Under the pieces are notes generated by a model that saw only the letters and a program-made list of their open reading frames with translations, was not told where the DNA came from and made no database searches. A stretch of DNA of 64,000 bases from Bacillota bacterium (lineage in GTDB: Bacteria > Bacillota > Clostridia > Lachnospirales > Cellulosilyticaceae), in assembly GCA_023436395.1 (NCBI GenBank), contig JAEZJJ010000079.1, positions 1 to 64,000 of the forward strand, written 5' to 3'. Position 1 is the first letter of the stretch; each line of letters starts with the position of its first letter. Positions 9,008 through 17,730 of the stretch are shown one piece after another. Position numbers and translations under genes: made by a program.

Positions 9008-9037
9008 ATGATAACATTAATTTTCTTTATTTTTCAA
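9008..9037 (-). promoter_or_regulatory. Probable promoter of the iorA operon
   Basis: On the minus strand TTGAAA (9037-9032) is followed after 18 bases by TATCAT (9013-9008). The transcript would start about 45 bases before the iorA ATG. No riboswitch or T-box was seen in the leader. Confidence 0.55.
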
Positions 9038-9165
9038 CCTTTTTTGAATATTAATTAGTATAAAGGGTAATACAAAAATTAGCAAGTCATTTATGCCTTC
9101 ATTCGATAATTTACTACTCAAGAAAGTGAACTAACGTCTACATTTTTCTCTGTTTCCATATAGCC

Positions 9166-9198
9166 AAAAAAGAGACCTAAATTCACCTACAGGTCTCT
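9166..9198 (-). terminator. Terminator of the moxR-DUF58-transglutaminase operon
   Basis: Stem AGAGACCT (9171-9178) with AGGTCTCT (9191-9198), 12-base loop, and six T on the minus side. It lies just after the transglutaminase stop. Confidence 0.85.
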
Positions 9199-9212
9199 TC
9201 ATATCAGGTTAT

Positions 9213-11687
9213 CTATTTCAGGAATAACACAAGTATGTCATATAACCAATAATTCAGTTTATTTTTCTCTCTACGTAGCAACTCTCTAACTGACTTTAGA
9301 TAAACCTCAAAATATTCTATTTCTTCTTCTGTTACTTCATATCCTCCATACCTAAACCTTAAATAAATATTGACTATCTTTTGACACGATACATGTTCAA
9401 ACAATTCTCTATCATCTATTCTCTTAGCATATTCTAGCATAGATTCTTCTTCTATTTGTTCATATCCTAGCTTTTCTAATCCTAATAAAATAGCTTTCCA
9501 TGCTATTTTAGTTTTTTCATTCTTATTTGCTTTTTTCCACTCTCGCTTATATTGTATTTTCATAATCACTAGATACATGATTAATAATAAGCATGCTATT
9601 CCAAGGGTTATACCTGTTGTCCATAATACTTGCCATCTTTTTGATACTGTATCTTTATTTATTTCAGACGTTACAATAGAAGGTATAGTAGGTGGTGGAT
9701 ATTGTGGTGGATACTGCGGTGGATACTGTAGCATATTACTTTGTAGATTATCAATGGATTCACCACTATAAGGAATCGATATGTTCCATTTTCCTCTATA
9801 TCCAATTCCACTAGTAGCAGGAGTGGGTTCAAAAACTACCCATCCATATCCTTCAAAATAAGCTTCTACCCACGCATGTAATCTTTCTCCTGTAACAGGC
9901 TTGGCTGTCTTTTTGCCTTGATCATAGGTTACTACTATACCTTCTACATAGCGTGTTGGAATACCTTCACACCTTGCTAATACTGCCATAGCAGAAGCAA
10001 AGGAAGTACAATATCCTTCTTGCGCCTCAAACAAGAAATAATCTACAAAATCAACACCTTTAGGTACCTTCTTAGGCGTCCTTGTATAGGTGTATTGCTT
10101 TAAATAACTCTCTATTGCTTTTAAGCGATCATAAGTACTCGTACTCCCCTTGGTTATATTATGGGCAAGGTCATAAATACGAGTAGGCAACTGAGTAGGT
10201 AATGCTGTATAGGCTTCTTTAATATATTGAGCTCTTTCATAAAGTTGTTCTTGAAATTTTGTATCCTTTAAAAAATGAGGTAATTGCTCATGGGAATAAG
10301 CTTGCAAAAAAACCTCATCATCTTCTATAGATCTATCTTGCTCCTCTTCATGGTATTGCTGAGAAGTGTAATGAAAACCCTCTAAATCTCTTAAATAATC
10401 TTGTATTATTTTATTGTCTAAATTAGTTTCTAAATAGGAAACTTGGTAAGTTAGATTTCTTTTAGTCTTCTTAAATGTAATTTGATTACCTTTTATATCG
10501 GGTAGTTTCTCTTTTATCTCAAAAGATAATTTTTCCATATTATTAGCATAAAAAACACTCTTACTATGTAATTCTTTAAATGCAATTTCAATACATACTG
10601 GATGATAAAGTAGCTGCTTTGTATGAATACCACTCCTATATAATGCATACAATAATTCTTTATAAGCTACTTCATACTCCTTTTCTCCCTCTATTTCATA
10701 ATCATCTTTTCTATCCCAACCTTGTCCTGTATAGATGTTTCTTACATTTCCTTTTAAGTAAGTAGGGTTATATGGGATAGCTGTTTGTTTCACTTTATAG
10801 GTATCATATAATTTCTTTATTATGGGATTTACTTTATTAGGTAGCACCTTCACTTCTAATAAAATCTTGTCAGAGTCATATAATTCAGAGCCTAACTCTA
10901 CCTGGGATTTTTCAGAAAAGCTCAACTGAAACTCTCCTGTTTCCCCTCGCATTTTTTCTTGCAATGATAATGTTACATCATTAATAGTGTCAACTATCAT
11001 ATTAAACTTGTTAATAACACCTTGCCAACTAATAGGCTTCTCTGATGTAGGTCCTAAGATAGCTCCTATAGCAATGATTATTGCAAATGGCAACAAAAAG
11101 GTACTTGCTTCTCTATGATATTGCCTCTTTTCTCCTTGCTTAGTTCCGCTTGTCACCTGTATTAAAACCCATACCACATAACTTAATAAAAAAACAATAC
11201 TCTCTTTACCCATCTCTATATTGTTAACTGCTAAGCTCACCATACTTATTAAAATCACAAGACTTAATGCTACTTGCAATTTTAAATAATTCTGCATGAC
11301 ATATACAGGTATTAAAACAACTATAGCCAAAATCATACTCACGCAAAAAGCTTTATAAAACACATACTGGGATTCTATTCCTTTATATTCCCTTAACCAT
11401 GTTATACTTTCACCACAAGTATTTATAACAGAGATGTCAAAATAGGCTAAGCCCACTATCACTATGCCAATTATGCCACCTATCATTAAATAAAATTGTA
11501 CACTTTTTTTATAGTGATTCACACAATTTATACCCACTGCTACTATGATTACTTCTAACGTCACCAGTAGTAAGGATAGATTTAACTTCAAATAGGCATT
11601 TATAAAATAAAATAATCCCATACCTAACATAATGGTTTTTAGAAGTGGCATATAGATATACCATTGTTGTTTTGTTACTTCTTTCAT
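9213..11687 (-). CDS. Membrane transglutaminase-like protein (TgpA type)
   Basis: 824 residues: a block of hydrophobic segments over about the first 230 residues, an extracytoplasmic region, a transglutaminase-like domain, a proline-rich linker, one transmembrane helix near residue 690-715 and a cytoplasmic DUF4129-type tail. The catalytic Cys is C560 (EGYCTSFASA) and the His is H604 (LHAWVEAYF); the third position is E620 in FEPTP, common in this group. The linker has tandem PPQY units coded by a 12-base repeat near 9690-9730. The start abuts the DUF58 stop with no spacer. Members with MoxR and DUF58 are thought to act on cell-surface proteins; the substrate is unknown. Confidence 0.92.
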   Translation of the reverse strand: MKEVTKQQWYIYMPLLKTIMLGMGLFYFINAYLKLNLSLLLVTLEVIIVAVGINCVNHYKKSVQFYLMIGGIIGIVIVGLAYFDISVINTCGESITWLREYKGIESQYVFYKAFCVSMILAIVVLIPVYVMQNYLKLQVALSLVILISMVSLAVNNIEMGKESIVFLLSYVVWVLIQVTSGTKQGEKRQYHREASTFLLPFAIIIAIGAILGPTSEKPISWQGVINKFNMIVDTINDVTLSLQEKMRGETGEFQLSFSEKSQVELGSELYDSDKILLEVKVLPNKVNPIIKKLYDTYKVKQTAIPYNPTYLKGNVRNIYTGQGWDRKDDYEIEGEKEYEVAYKELLYALYRSGIHTKQLLYHPVCIEIAFKELHSKSVFYANNMEKLSFEIKEKLPDIKGNQITFKKTKRNLTYQVSYLETNLDNKIIQDYLRDLEGFHYTSQQYHEEEQDRSIEDDEVFLQAYSHEQLPHFLKDTKFQEQLYERAQYIKEAYTALPTQLPTRIYDLAHNITKGSTSTYDRLKAIESYLKQYTYTRTPKKVPKGVDFVDYFLFEAQEGYCTSFASAMAVLARCEGIPTRYVEGIVVTYDQGKKTAKPVTGERLHAWVEAYFEGYGWVVFEPTPATSGIGYRGKWNISIPYSGESIDNLQSNMLQYPPQYPPQYPPPTIPSIVTSEINKDTVSKRWQVLWTTGITLGIACLLLIMYLVIMKIQYKREWKKANKNEKTKIAWKAILLGLEKLGYEQIEEESMLEYAKRIDDRELFEHVSCQKIVNIYLRFRYGGYEVTEEEIEYFEVYLKSVRELLRREKNKLNYWLYDILVLFLK

Positions 11688-12866
11688 TTAGAGCACCTCC
11701 TCCAGCTTGGTTTGGGGATTGATGCAAACTACTCTTAGATGTGATTTTTCAAACAGGTCTATTAATTGTTTCGTTTCTAAGGATAACTCAGTTTGTGCCA
11801 AGATGATGGTTCCTTGATTTCCCCTTGAATTCATAGACATAAGTGTCGTATAAAGAGAACTAGTTAATTGATGCGTCATTAAAATATACTGTTTATTACC
11901 ACCGTGCTGTTCATCCTTAGCCTGAATTACTTTATCTAAAGTAAGGTCGGCATCAAACTGAATAGTGCTACTTTTTTGATATAAACTTTGAAAATCAAGA
12001 TAGTTATTTATCGTAAAAGTTACAATATTTCTCTCTACCCAAGCTACTTCACAAGGAATCTTCTTATTTAAACTATACTTTGATAAGGCTAACATACTTT
12101 CTATGATTAAATCTTGAATTATTAATTTCTCTAGTTCTTTTCCCTTCACGCCTAGTAAATCTACCATTAATAGAACACCTTTTTGAGGTATTGCTACTGT
12201 CATACGACTCATTAGCATTTGCTTTTTCGCACTTAATTTCCAATGAATCATCTTCTTGCTATCCCCATATTGATACTTCCTTGATTCAGCACTTATCTCT
12301 TCTTCCAGATTTTTCTTAGTGTATAAGCTATATTTTGAATCTTGATTTATAAAAATAATATGCGAGTCTACCAAGTCAATTACTCTAGGTAGTACTATTA
12401 CTTTTAATTTTGATAGTAAAGGATAGGTTATGGCAAATAGGTTAAAGAAATCTGTTATTTTTACTGAGTCCACGCCTACTTCATATTCACCTCTATATTG
12501 ACATACTAACATAGACCTTATATTGCACTTTTCTTCAGGAATCATGCAATAGGTCTCTTCTTCATTTATATCTAGTACATAGGATCTTTCTTTAAAAAAA
12601 TTCATTTTAATACTATGATAAGTTACCCTATCTTCATTGGAAAGCTCTATTCTATAAGGGACTGGCTCACCTTTTACTACTGTTTTTGTTTCTACACTTT
12701 GATAGATTTTGAAGCGACAATAAACATAAACTACATATCCCAATGCGCCTAGAGGTATGACTAATGTAAAATAAAACAAACTATATGCAATATTGCCACC
12801 AAAGAAACTAGCAAATATACAACTAGCTATTATACTTCCTAACACGACTATACGACTTATTCCCAT
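11688..12866 (-). CDS. DUF58 protein (vWA-like), membrane anchored
   Basis: Two N-terminal hydrophobic helices (about residues 5-50) followed by a beta-rich region and the DUF58 core, recognised by SRKYQYGDSKKMIHWKLSAK, where the R-x-Y-x-x-GD-x-x-x-x-IHWK pattern is the family signature. I chose the ATG at 12866, because AGGAAGG is properly spaced from it; a GTG at 12875 is in frame but sits inside the ribosome site. The protein (392 residues) belongs to the MoxR-DUF58-transglutaminase operon; DUF58 proteins are partners of MoxR AAA+ ATPases and carry a von Willebrand A-like fold. Confidence 0.9.
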   Translation of the reverse strand: MGISRIVVLGSIIASCIFASFFGGNIAYSLFYFTLVIPLGALGYVVYVYCRFKIYQSVETKTVVKGEPVPYRIELSNEDRVTYHSIKMNFFKERSYVLDINEEETYCMIPEEKCNIRSMLVCQYRGEYEVGVDSVKITDFFNLFAITYPLLSKLKVIVLPRVIDLVDSHIIFINQDSKYSLYTKKNLEEEISAESRKYQYGDSKKMIHWKLSAKKQMLMSRMTVAIPQKGVLLMVDLLGVKGKELEKLIIQDLIIESMLALSKYSLNKKIPCEVAWVERNIVTFTINNYLDFQSLYQKSSTIQFDADLTLDKVIQAKDEQHGGNKQYILMTHQLTSSLYTTLMSMNSRGNQGTIILAQTELSLETKQLIDLFEKSHLRVVCINPQTKLEEVL

Positions 12867-12917
12867 CTTATACACCCTTCCTGCAGCATTACCTCATCTC
12901 TCTTAACTTGTGTTTCA

Positions 12918-13853
12918 TTACAAGATAGGTTGTTTGACCTTAGATAAAATTAACTTTAGGATTTTCTCTGGTGTTTGTTGATTCAACTTTGCTTCACTTG
13001 ATAAAACAAGGCGGTGGCTTATGACTGGAATAAACATCTTCCTTATATCATCTGGAATCACAAAGTCTCTTCCTCTTATGTAAGCTAACGCTTGTGAGCT
13101 ACGACTTAATGCCAAGGTGGCCCTTGGACTAGCTCCTAAACTAATGGCCTCATTATTTCTTGTTTCAAGAATTAATTTCAAGATATAGGTCATTAAATCC
13201 GGATGCAACTTCACCAATTGCACCTCTTTAATCATTTCAATAATCTCTGCTTCCTCTACAATAGGACTGATTTTTTTCCATTCATCATTTTCCAAAAATG
13301 ATTGTATCATTTTTAATTCACTTTCCTCATCAGGATATCCTATAGACAACTTTATTAAAAAGCGATCTAGTTGCGCTTCTGGTAAATGATAGGTGCCTAA
13401 GTAATCTATTGGATTTTGGGTAGCAATAACCATAAAAGGTTGTGGTAATGAATAAGACTTCCCATCTATAGTTACTTGCCTCTCCTCCATTGCCTCTAAT
13501 AAACTAGCTTGTGTTTTAGGTGAAGTACGATTGATTTCATCTGCTAGAATAATATGACTCATAATCTGCCCTTTAACTAGTTCAAATTCACCTGACTGCA
13601 TATTATATATATTCATTCCTGTCACATCGCTAGGTAGTGTGTCAGGAGTAAACTGAATTCTTGAAAAAGCCGAATGAATTGTGTGTGCTAAGGTATTGGC
13701 CAAGGTTGTTTTCCCCACACCTGGTACATCCTCTAGCAAAACATGTCCCTCTGAAATAAGTGCTACCATTATTAATTCTAACACTTCTTTCTTTCCTATA
13801 ATAACTTGTTCCATCTGAGCTATTATTTCATGAATTAATGACTGTTTTTTCAT
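12918..13853 (-). CDS. MoxR-family AAA+ ATPase
   Basis: 311 residues with Walker A EDVPGVGKTT (near 41-50), Walker B LADEINRT, sensor 1 ATQNPIDYLGTYHLPEAQLDRF and the C-terminal lid with SLGASPRATLAL. These are textbook MoxR features. MoxR ATPases act as chaperone-like remodelers, often together with vWA/DUF58 proteins for maturation of membrane or secreted complexes. It is the first gene of the operon, 51 bases upstream of DUF58, with GGAGGGG before the ATG. Confidence 0.96.
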   Translation of the reverse strand: MKKQSLIHEIIAQMEQVIIGKKEVLELIMVALISEGHVLLEDVPGVGKTTLANTLAHTIHSAFSRIQFTPDTLPSDVTGMNIYNMQSGEFELVKGQIMSHIILADEINRTSPKTQASLLEAMEERQVTIDGKSYSLPQPFMVIATQNPIDYLGTYHLPEAQLDRFLIKLSIGYPDEESELKMIQSFLENDEWKKISPIVEEAEIIEMIKEVQLVKLHPDLMTYILKLILETRNNEAISLGASPRATLALSRSSQALAYIRGRDFVIPDDIRKMFIPVISHRLVLSSEAKLNQQTPEKILKLILSKVKQPIL

Positions 13854-14159
13854 ATAATCTTCCCCTCCATATACTGCTTTTACTACTATATTATTAAATG
13901 ATTTAACTAAAACCTATCATTTACTCACACTATAGCAAAAATAATGTCATAAAATAAGTACTAATACGCAATAAAAGTTTATATATTTTCATTTTTCAAA
14001 AGTATAATAATTAATATTTTATTTATTTTATTTTTAATTTTTTAAATATTTAATCTAGCAAAAGTTTATCATAGCTCTGTAAATATTCCAATAACTATTA
14101 CTTATTTTTATACCCAGATCCCTCTGTTAATAAGAGGTATCATTAATAGGGGGTATGTC

Positions 14160-14188
14160 TTTACAGAAAAAACAAATATAGCTATACT
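14160..14188 (+). promoter_or_regulatory. Promoter of the ThrE-type exporter genes
   Basis: TTTACA (14160-14165), 17-base spacer, TATACT (14183-14188). A short dyad, CCTCT-N7-AGAGG (about 14120-14137), lies upstream and could bind a regulator. The rest of the 13854-14227 gap is AT-rich with no coding potential. Confidence 0.7.
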
Positions 14189-14227
14189 TTTTCTAAGTAA
14201 ATTTAAGCTTATAGATAGGAGACTAAA

Positions 14228-15010
14228 ATGCAACCAACAGCTACTCATGAACATATACTAAATTTTGCTGTGCATACTGGTGAGTTAATGCTCAAAAGTG
14301 GTGCAGAAACTTACCGAGTAGAAGATACCATTACACGCATTTTAGAAAAACATCATTTTTGCTCTGTCAATACTTTTGTCATTCCTACTGGCATTATGGT
14401 CACAATAGAAGGTGAAACCTTTTCTTTATCCACCAAAGTCGTTCGTGTCAAGAATCGTACGACACGCCTTGACCGCATAGAACTCATTAATCAGCTTTCC
14501 AGAGATTATGTAGCAGGGGAAGTCTCTTTAGTCCAGGCTACCTCTAGATTGGATGCTATTTCAAAAAGTGAAGGATATAAAAACCACACAGTTATTGGTT
14601 GGATAAGTGTTAGTTGTGGCTTTTTCTCAATTATGTTTCATGCAAATGTCCTAGATTTTTTTATTACCCTCTTAGTAGGTTTTGGAGTAGGTTATTTGCA
14701 AATTCATCTTACTCAAAAGCATATTGTTAACTTTTTTGTGTTATTCATTTGTTCACTATTTATTGGGTTTAGCGTTATGCTTTGTTATGCCATTTTCAAA
14801 GAAGCTATTATCATTGAACCTATTATTATCGGTTGTATCATGCCATTACTACCTGGTGTTGCCTTCACCACTGCTGTACGTGATGCTATTGGTGATGAGC
14901 TTATATCTGGCATTGCTAGAGGAGTGGAAGCTCTATTAGTTGCAGTAGCTTTAGCTTCTGGCATTGGCATTTCTCTTAGTACATCCTTTTGGTTAGGTGG
15001 GATATTATGA
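14228..15010 (+). CDS. Threonine/serine exporter family, large subunit (ThrE N-part, YjjP-like)
   Basis: 260 residues. The N-terminal soluble half has MLKSGAETYRVEDTI and the VIPTGIMVTIEG stretch typical of DUF1212/ThrE proteins; the C-terminal half has five hydrophobic helices with CIMPLLPGVAFTTAVRD. In Corynebacterium ThrE is one protein with ten helices; many bacteria split it into two subunits, as here. It exports threonine/serine or, for YjjPB, succinate, so the substrate is open. Good ribosome site (AGGAG, 7 bases). Its stop codon overlaps the start of the partner gene. Confidence 0.88.
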   Translation: MQPTATHEHILNFAVHTGELMLKSGAETYRVEDTITRILEKHHFCSVNTFVIPTGIMVTIEGETFSLSTKVVRVKNRTTRLDRIELINQLSRDYVAGEVSLVQATSRLDAISKSEGYKNHTVIGWISVSCGFFSIMFHANVLDFFITLLVGFGVGYLQIHLTQKHIVNFFVLFICSLFIGFSVMLCYAIFKEAIIIEPIIIGCIMPLLPGVAFTTAVRDAIGDELISGIARGVEALLVAVALASGIGISLSTSFWLGGIL

Positions 15011-15432
15011 TTCTAAGTATTATAAGTGCTTTTATTTCAACTATAGGTTTTTCTATTGTTTTTCACATACAAAAAAAGCACTTACTTATTTGCGGTTTAG
15101 TAGGTGCTTTAGGTTGGACTATTTACTTATTACTGGAAAAAATAGGGACAGATTCCATTCTGGCTTCTTTTGTTTCAGCTTTGACAGTTACACAACTTTC
15201 TTATTTCTTATCTAAGCATCGCAAAACACCTATTACTGTCTTCCTGATTGCTGGAATTATTCCTCTTGTTCCTGGATTAGGCCTCTATCGTACCATGTAT
15301 GCCATCTTAGAAGCGAATTACTCTGTTGCCATTGAATATGCAACATTAACCTTTGAGATAGCTGGTGTTATTGCTGGTGCTATTGTCATTATTTCTTTGC
15401 TCCCTTTATTATGGAGAAAGTCTAGGCGTTAA
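15007..15432 (+). CDS. Threonine/serine exporter family, small subunit (YjjB-like)
   Basis: 141 residues, four or five hydrophobic helices, with IAGIIPLVPGLGLYRTMYAI, the counterpart of the PLLPG motif in the partner. I chose the ATG at 15007 because it forms an ATGA overlap with the preceding stop and has GGTGGG just upstream; a longer TTG reading from 14989 is less likely. The two proteins together would make one ThrE-type carrier in the cytoplasmic membrane. The terminator stem begins within the last codons. Confidence 0.88.
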   Translation: MILSIISAFISTIGFSIVFHIQKKHLLICGLVGALGWTIYLLLEKIGTDSILASFVSALTVTQLSYFLSKHRKTPITVFLIAGIIPLVPGLGLYRTMYAILEANYSVAIEYATLTFEIAGVIAGAIVIISLLPLLWRKSRR

Positions 15433-15446
15433 CCTAGACTTTTTTA
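15418..15446 (+). terminator. Terminator overlapping the stop codon of the exporter gene
   Basis: Stem AAGTCTAGG (15418-15426) with CCTAGACTT (15433-15441); the 6-base loop CGTTAA contains the TAA stop; T-run to 15446. It also lies at the end of the convergent DegV gene. Confidence 0.88.
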
Positions 15447-16319
15447 TTCATGCTCTCTTGATAATCCTTTAAAGAAAATAGCTATGGTACCTGGTCCAGC
15501 ATGGCTTCCAACAGCTGCCCCTATATAATTTATTTTTATTTCTCGTACAGGGCATTCTTCTAGAATCATCTTTCTCACTTCTAGGGCTTCATTAAGACAA
15601 CCACCATGACTAATAAATACATCTGTATTTTCAGGCTCTAAAATATCTTCTTTTAATTTTTCTACTAATGCTTTTAGAGATTTCTTTCTTCCTCTTACTT
15701 TGTCTACTGGCATCAGACGTCCTTCGTTATTAACATGCATAATAGGTTTTATCTGAAGCAAAGTTCCAAATGTAGCTGCCGCTTTAGATAACCTACCCCC
15801 TCTAAATAAATGATTGAGATCAGTTACAGTAAACCAATGTATAATATGCAATTTATTAGCTTCTAACCATTCTACTAACTCCTGTAAATTCATTCCTTCA
15901 TTAATCTTTTCTACTGCATAATGAATGAGTAGTCCAAGACCCATAGAGGCACATTTACTATCTACCACAGCTATCTCAGCATTAGGATATTCTTCTTTTA
16001 CTTCTTCTAAAGCTACAAGGGCGCTATTGATACAACCACTTAATGTTGCAGAAAATCCTATATAAATGACAGGTTCTCCTTTTTGAGCACAATCCCTAAA
16101 TATTTCTGCAAATTGGTAACTATTAGCTTGTGCTGTCTGAGGCATAGCTCCATTTAAAATACTTTCATAGAAATCATCATATTTCATTGTTTGGGCTAAA
16201 TCATCTTTTTTTTCTTCCCCATTCATAATAATAGTTAATGGAACAACCTCAATATTATGCGCGCTAGTATACTCAGATGGTAAATCACAGCAAGAATCAG
16301 TAACTATTTTTATTTTCAT
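15444..16319 (-). CDS. DegV family fatty-acid-binding protein
   Basis: 291 residues from the ATG at 16319. That start is preferred over an upstream ATG at 16337 because AAGGAGGGTG, the ribosome site, lies between the two. The protein begins KIKIVTDSCCDLP, the DegV signature, and includes the fatty-acid pocket stretch YIGFSATLSGCINSA and a GRLSKAAA loop. DegV/FakB proteins bind fatty acids and, as FakB, present them to a FakA kinase for phosphorylation and use in phospholipids. No FakA is in the window. Monocistronic and convergent with the exporter genes. Confidence 0.93.
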   Translation of the reverse strand: MKIKIVTDSCCDLPSEYTSAHNIEVVPLTIIMNGEEKKDDLAQTMKYDDFYESILNGAMPQTAQANSYQFAEIFRDCAQKGEPVIYIGFSATLSGCINSALVALEEVKEEYPNAEIAVVDSKCASMGLGLLIHYAVEKINEGMNLQELVEWLEANKLHIIHWFTVTDLNHLFRGGRLSKAAATFGTLLQIKPIMHVNNEGRLMPVDKVRGRKKSLKALVEKLKEDILEPENTDVFISHGGCLNEALEVRKMILEECPVREIKINYIGAAVGSHAGPGTIAIFFKGLSREHE

Positions 16320-16422
16320 TTCACCCTCCTTAGACAACCATAGATGGTATTTATTTGTATTTATTATATCACCCTAACCATGTTTTGTATATTTAAAATA
16401 CTTTATTCTTAACTTTATACCT

Positions 16423-16462
16423 AAAAAAACAACGTCCATACAAGGTATGTGACGTTGTTTTT
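16423..16462 (-). terminator. Terminator of the Cys-rich protein gene
   Basis: Stem AAAAACAACGTCCATAC against GTATGTGACGTTGTTTTT, with a single bulged base and a short loop; T-run on the minus side. It begins just past the stop codon. Confidence 0.85.
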
Positions 16463-16469
16463 ACTTTGT

Positions 16470-17540
16470 TTAGTTAGAAGCTGCCCCTCTGCTACAACTG
16501 CATTTGTTACAACTACATTTGTTGCAACTACATCCATTGTGTTCACTATTGTTTTTACAAGAAGAATTACCTTCCTCAGTTGATTTTGCATCTAATCCTA
16601 CTGATAAAGGTCTAATACTTGGTTCAAGTAAGTCCCCACATACGAAGTCTAAGCAATCATTATTTTGCTCTTCAACAGGTGATAATTTAGGAGGTACAGT
16701 AAGTCCTTCATGTTTAAATTTGTATTGTATAAAATAGATTGATTTTATATAGAGTGTTAATCCAATTGCAAAACATTCTTCATCATAACCTACAACTTTA
16801 GCAAGTGCCTGTGCTGAGATACCTTGCTGAATGGTATTATTAACTTGGAAACTGTTAAATTTAACTTCACAGCCCTCTTGTGCACTAACAAATCCCATGT
16901 AATTAATAGTTGGAACAAGTTTATTGCAACCGCATGGATTTTCTGAAGCATAAGAGACACCATAAGGTGTATAAAGATCAAAGGTAATGCTTGATGGATT
17001 AGTACATGGGTCATGACCACAGCTTTGTTCATTTCCTAAATACCTTATTGTCATCATACCTTCTTTTACAACTTTACAACATTCATTAAGAACAGATACT
17101 GCAAATGTTACATCGATGTCTTTTAAAGTGATTCTGCTTAAATTTGGGTTTCCTTTAGCGGGTACAATTTCTGAATATCTGCAATCACAAGGGTCAACAA
17201 AATTGAAGTCTATATCTACTACCTGAAGTTGAAGTTTACAAGCATTACGAAGATCACATTTTGTTAAACCATCAAATAGAATATCAACTTTTTCGTGTGA
17301 CTCAGTTTGGCAAATGTCTTCAAGCTCATCTAAACAAATAGTACGGCAAAGATTAATACCGCTTTCATCAAAAACAACTGGAGCCATCATTGTTAATACT
17401 TTAGGTTCTCCAATAGGAGGACACATTGCAACAGCTTCAATAGGTGACATTTTATTTTCAGCAGGGTGACAGATGTCACATATTCCTGCATTAGGTTTCT
17501 CAAAATACCTAGCATCGTTGTTACCACAACATTTACTCAT
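16470..17540 (-). CDS. Cysteine-rich protein, probable sporulation/spore-coat component
   Basis: I do not recognise the family. The 356 residues hold about 29 cysteines, spread as pairs along the chain (C4-C5, CDICH, DPCDC, NECC, PCGC) and packed at the C-terminus as GCSCNKCSCNKCSCSRG, a metal-binding or cross-linking tail coded by short tandem repeats. There is no signal peptide or membrane helix; the middle is beta-strand rich. AGGAGG precedes the ATG. The upstream region carries a close match to a sigma-K promoter, so late mother-cell expression and a place in the spore coat are a reasonable inference, not a demonstrated fact. Confidence 0.7.
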   Translation of the reverse strand: MSKCCGNNDARYFEKPNAGICDICHPAENKMSPIEAVAMCPPIGEPKVLTMMAPVVFDESGINLCRTICLDELEDICQTESHEKVDILFDGLTKCDLRNACKLQLQVVDIDFNFVDPCDCRYSEIVPAKGNPNLSRITLKDIDVTFAVSVLNECCKVVKEGMMTIRYLGNEQSCGHDPCTNPSSITFDLYTPYGVSYASENPCGCNKLVPTINYMGFVSAQEGCEVKFNSFQVNNTIQQGISAQALAKVVGYDEECFAIGLTLYIKSIYFIQYKFKHEGLTVPPKLSPVEEQNNDCLDFVCGDLLEPSIRPLSVGLDAKSTEEGNSSCKNNSEHNGCSCNKCSCNKCSCSRGAASN

Positions 17541-17601
17541 AATTAAAAACCTCCTGTATGATTCTTACTAATGGCGAATCATAATTTGTCGTTTCCAATA
17601 C

Positions 17602-17629
17602 TATAATATGGAAATTAAAGTCCGTTGGT
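17602..17629 (-). promoter_or_regulatory. Sigma-K-like sporulation promoter
   Basis: On the minus strand AC (17629-17628), 17 bases, then CATATTATA (17610-17602). This fits the Bacillus/Clostridium sigma-K consensus AC-N16/17-CATANNNTA in every defined position. It lies about 60 bases before the ATG of the Cys-rich protein. Confidence 0.6.
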
Positions 17630-17730
17630 GACATTTATGTATAAATTTATTTTTTCATCAATATATTTAAAAAGAAGGGTTTTTTACTTATTAATACAAG
17701 CTTGCTACCATTTAAAAAGGAGGTTGTACT

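Noticed and set aside
9690..9740. 12-base tandem repeat in the transglutaminase gene, possible small satellite
   Set aside because: It is in frame and simply encodes the PPQY linker.
13854..14120. Long AT-rich gap that could hide a replication origin or RNA
   Set aside because: No DnaA-box cluster, no iterons and no conserved RNA motif could be seen.
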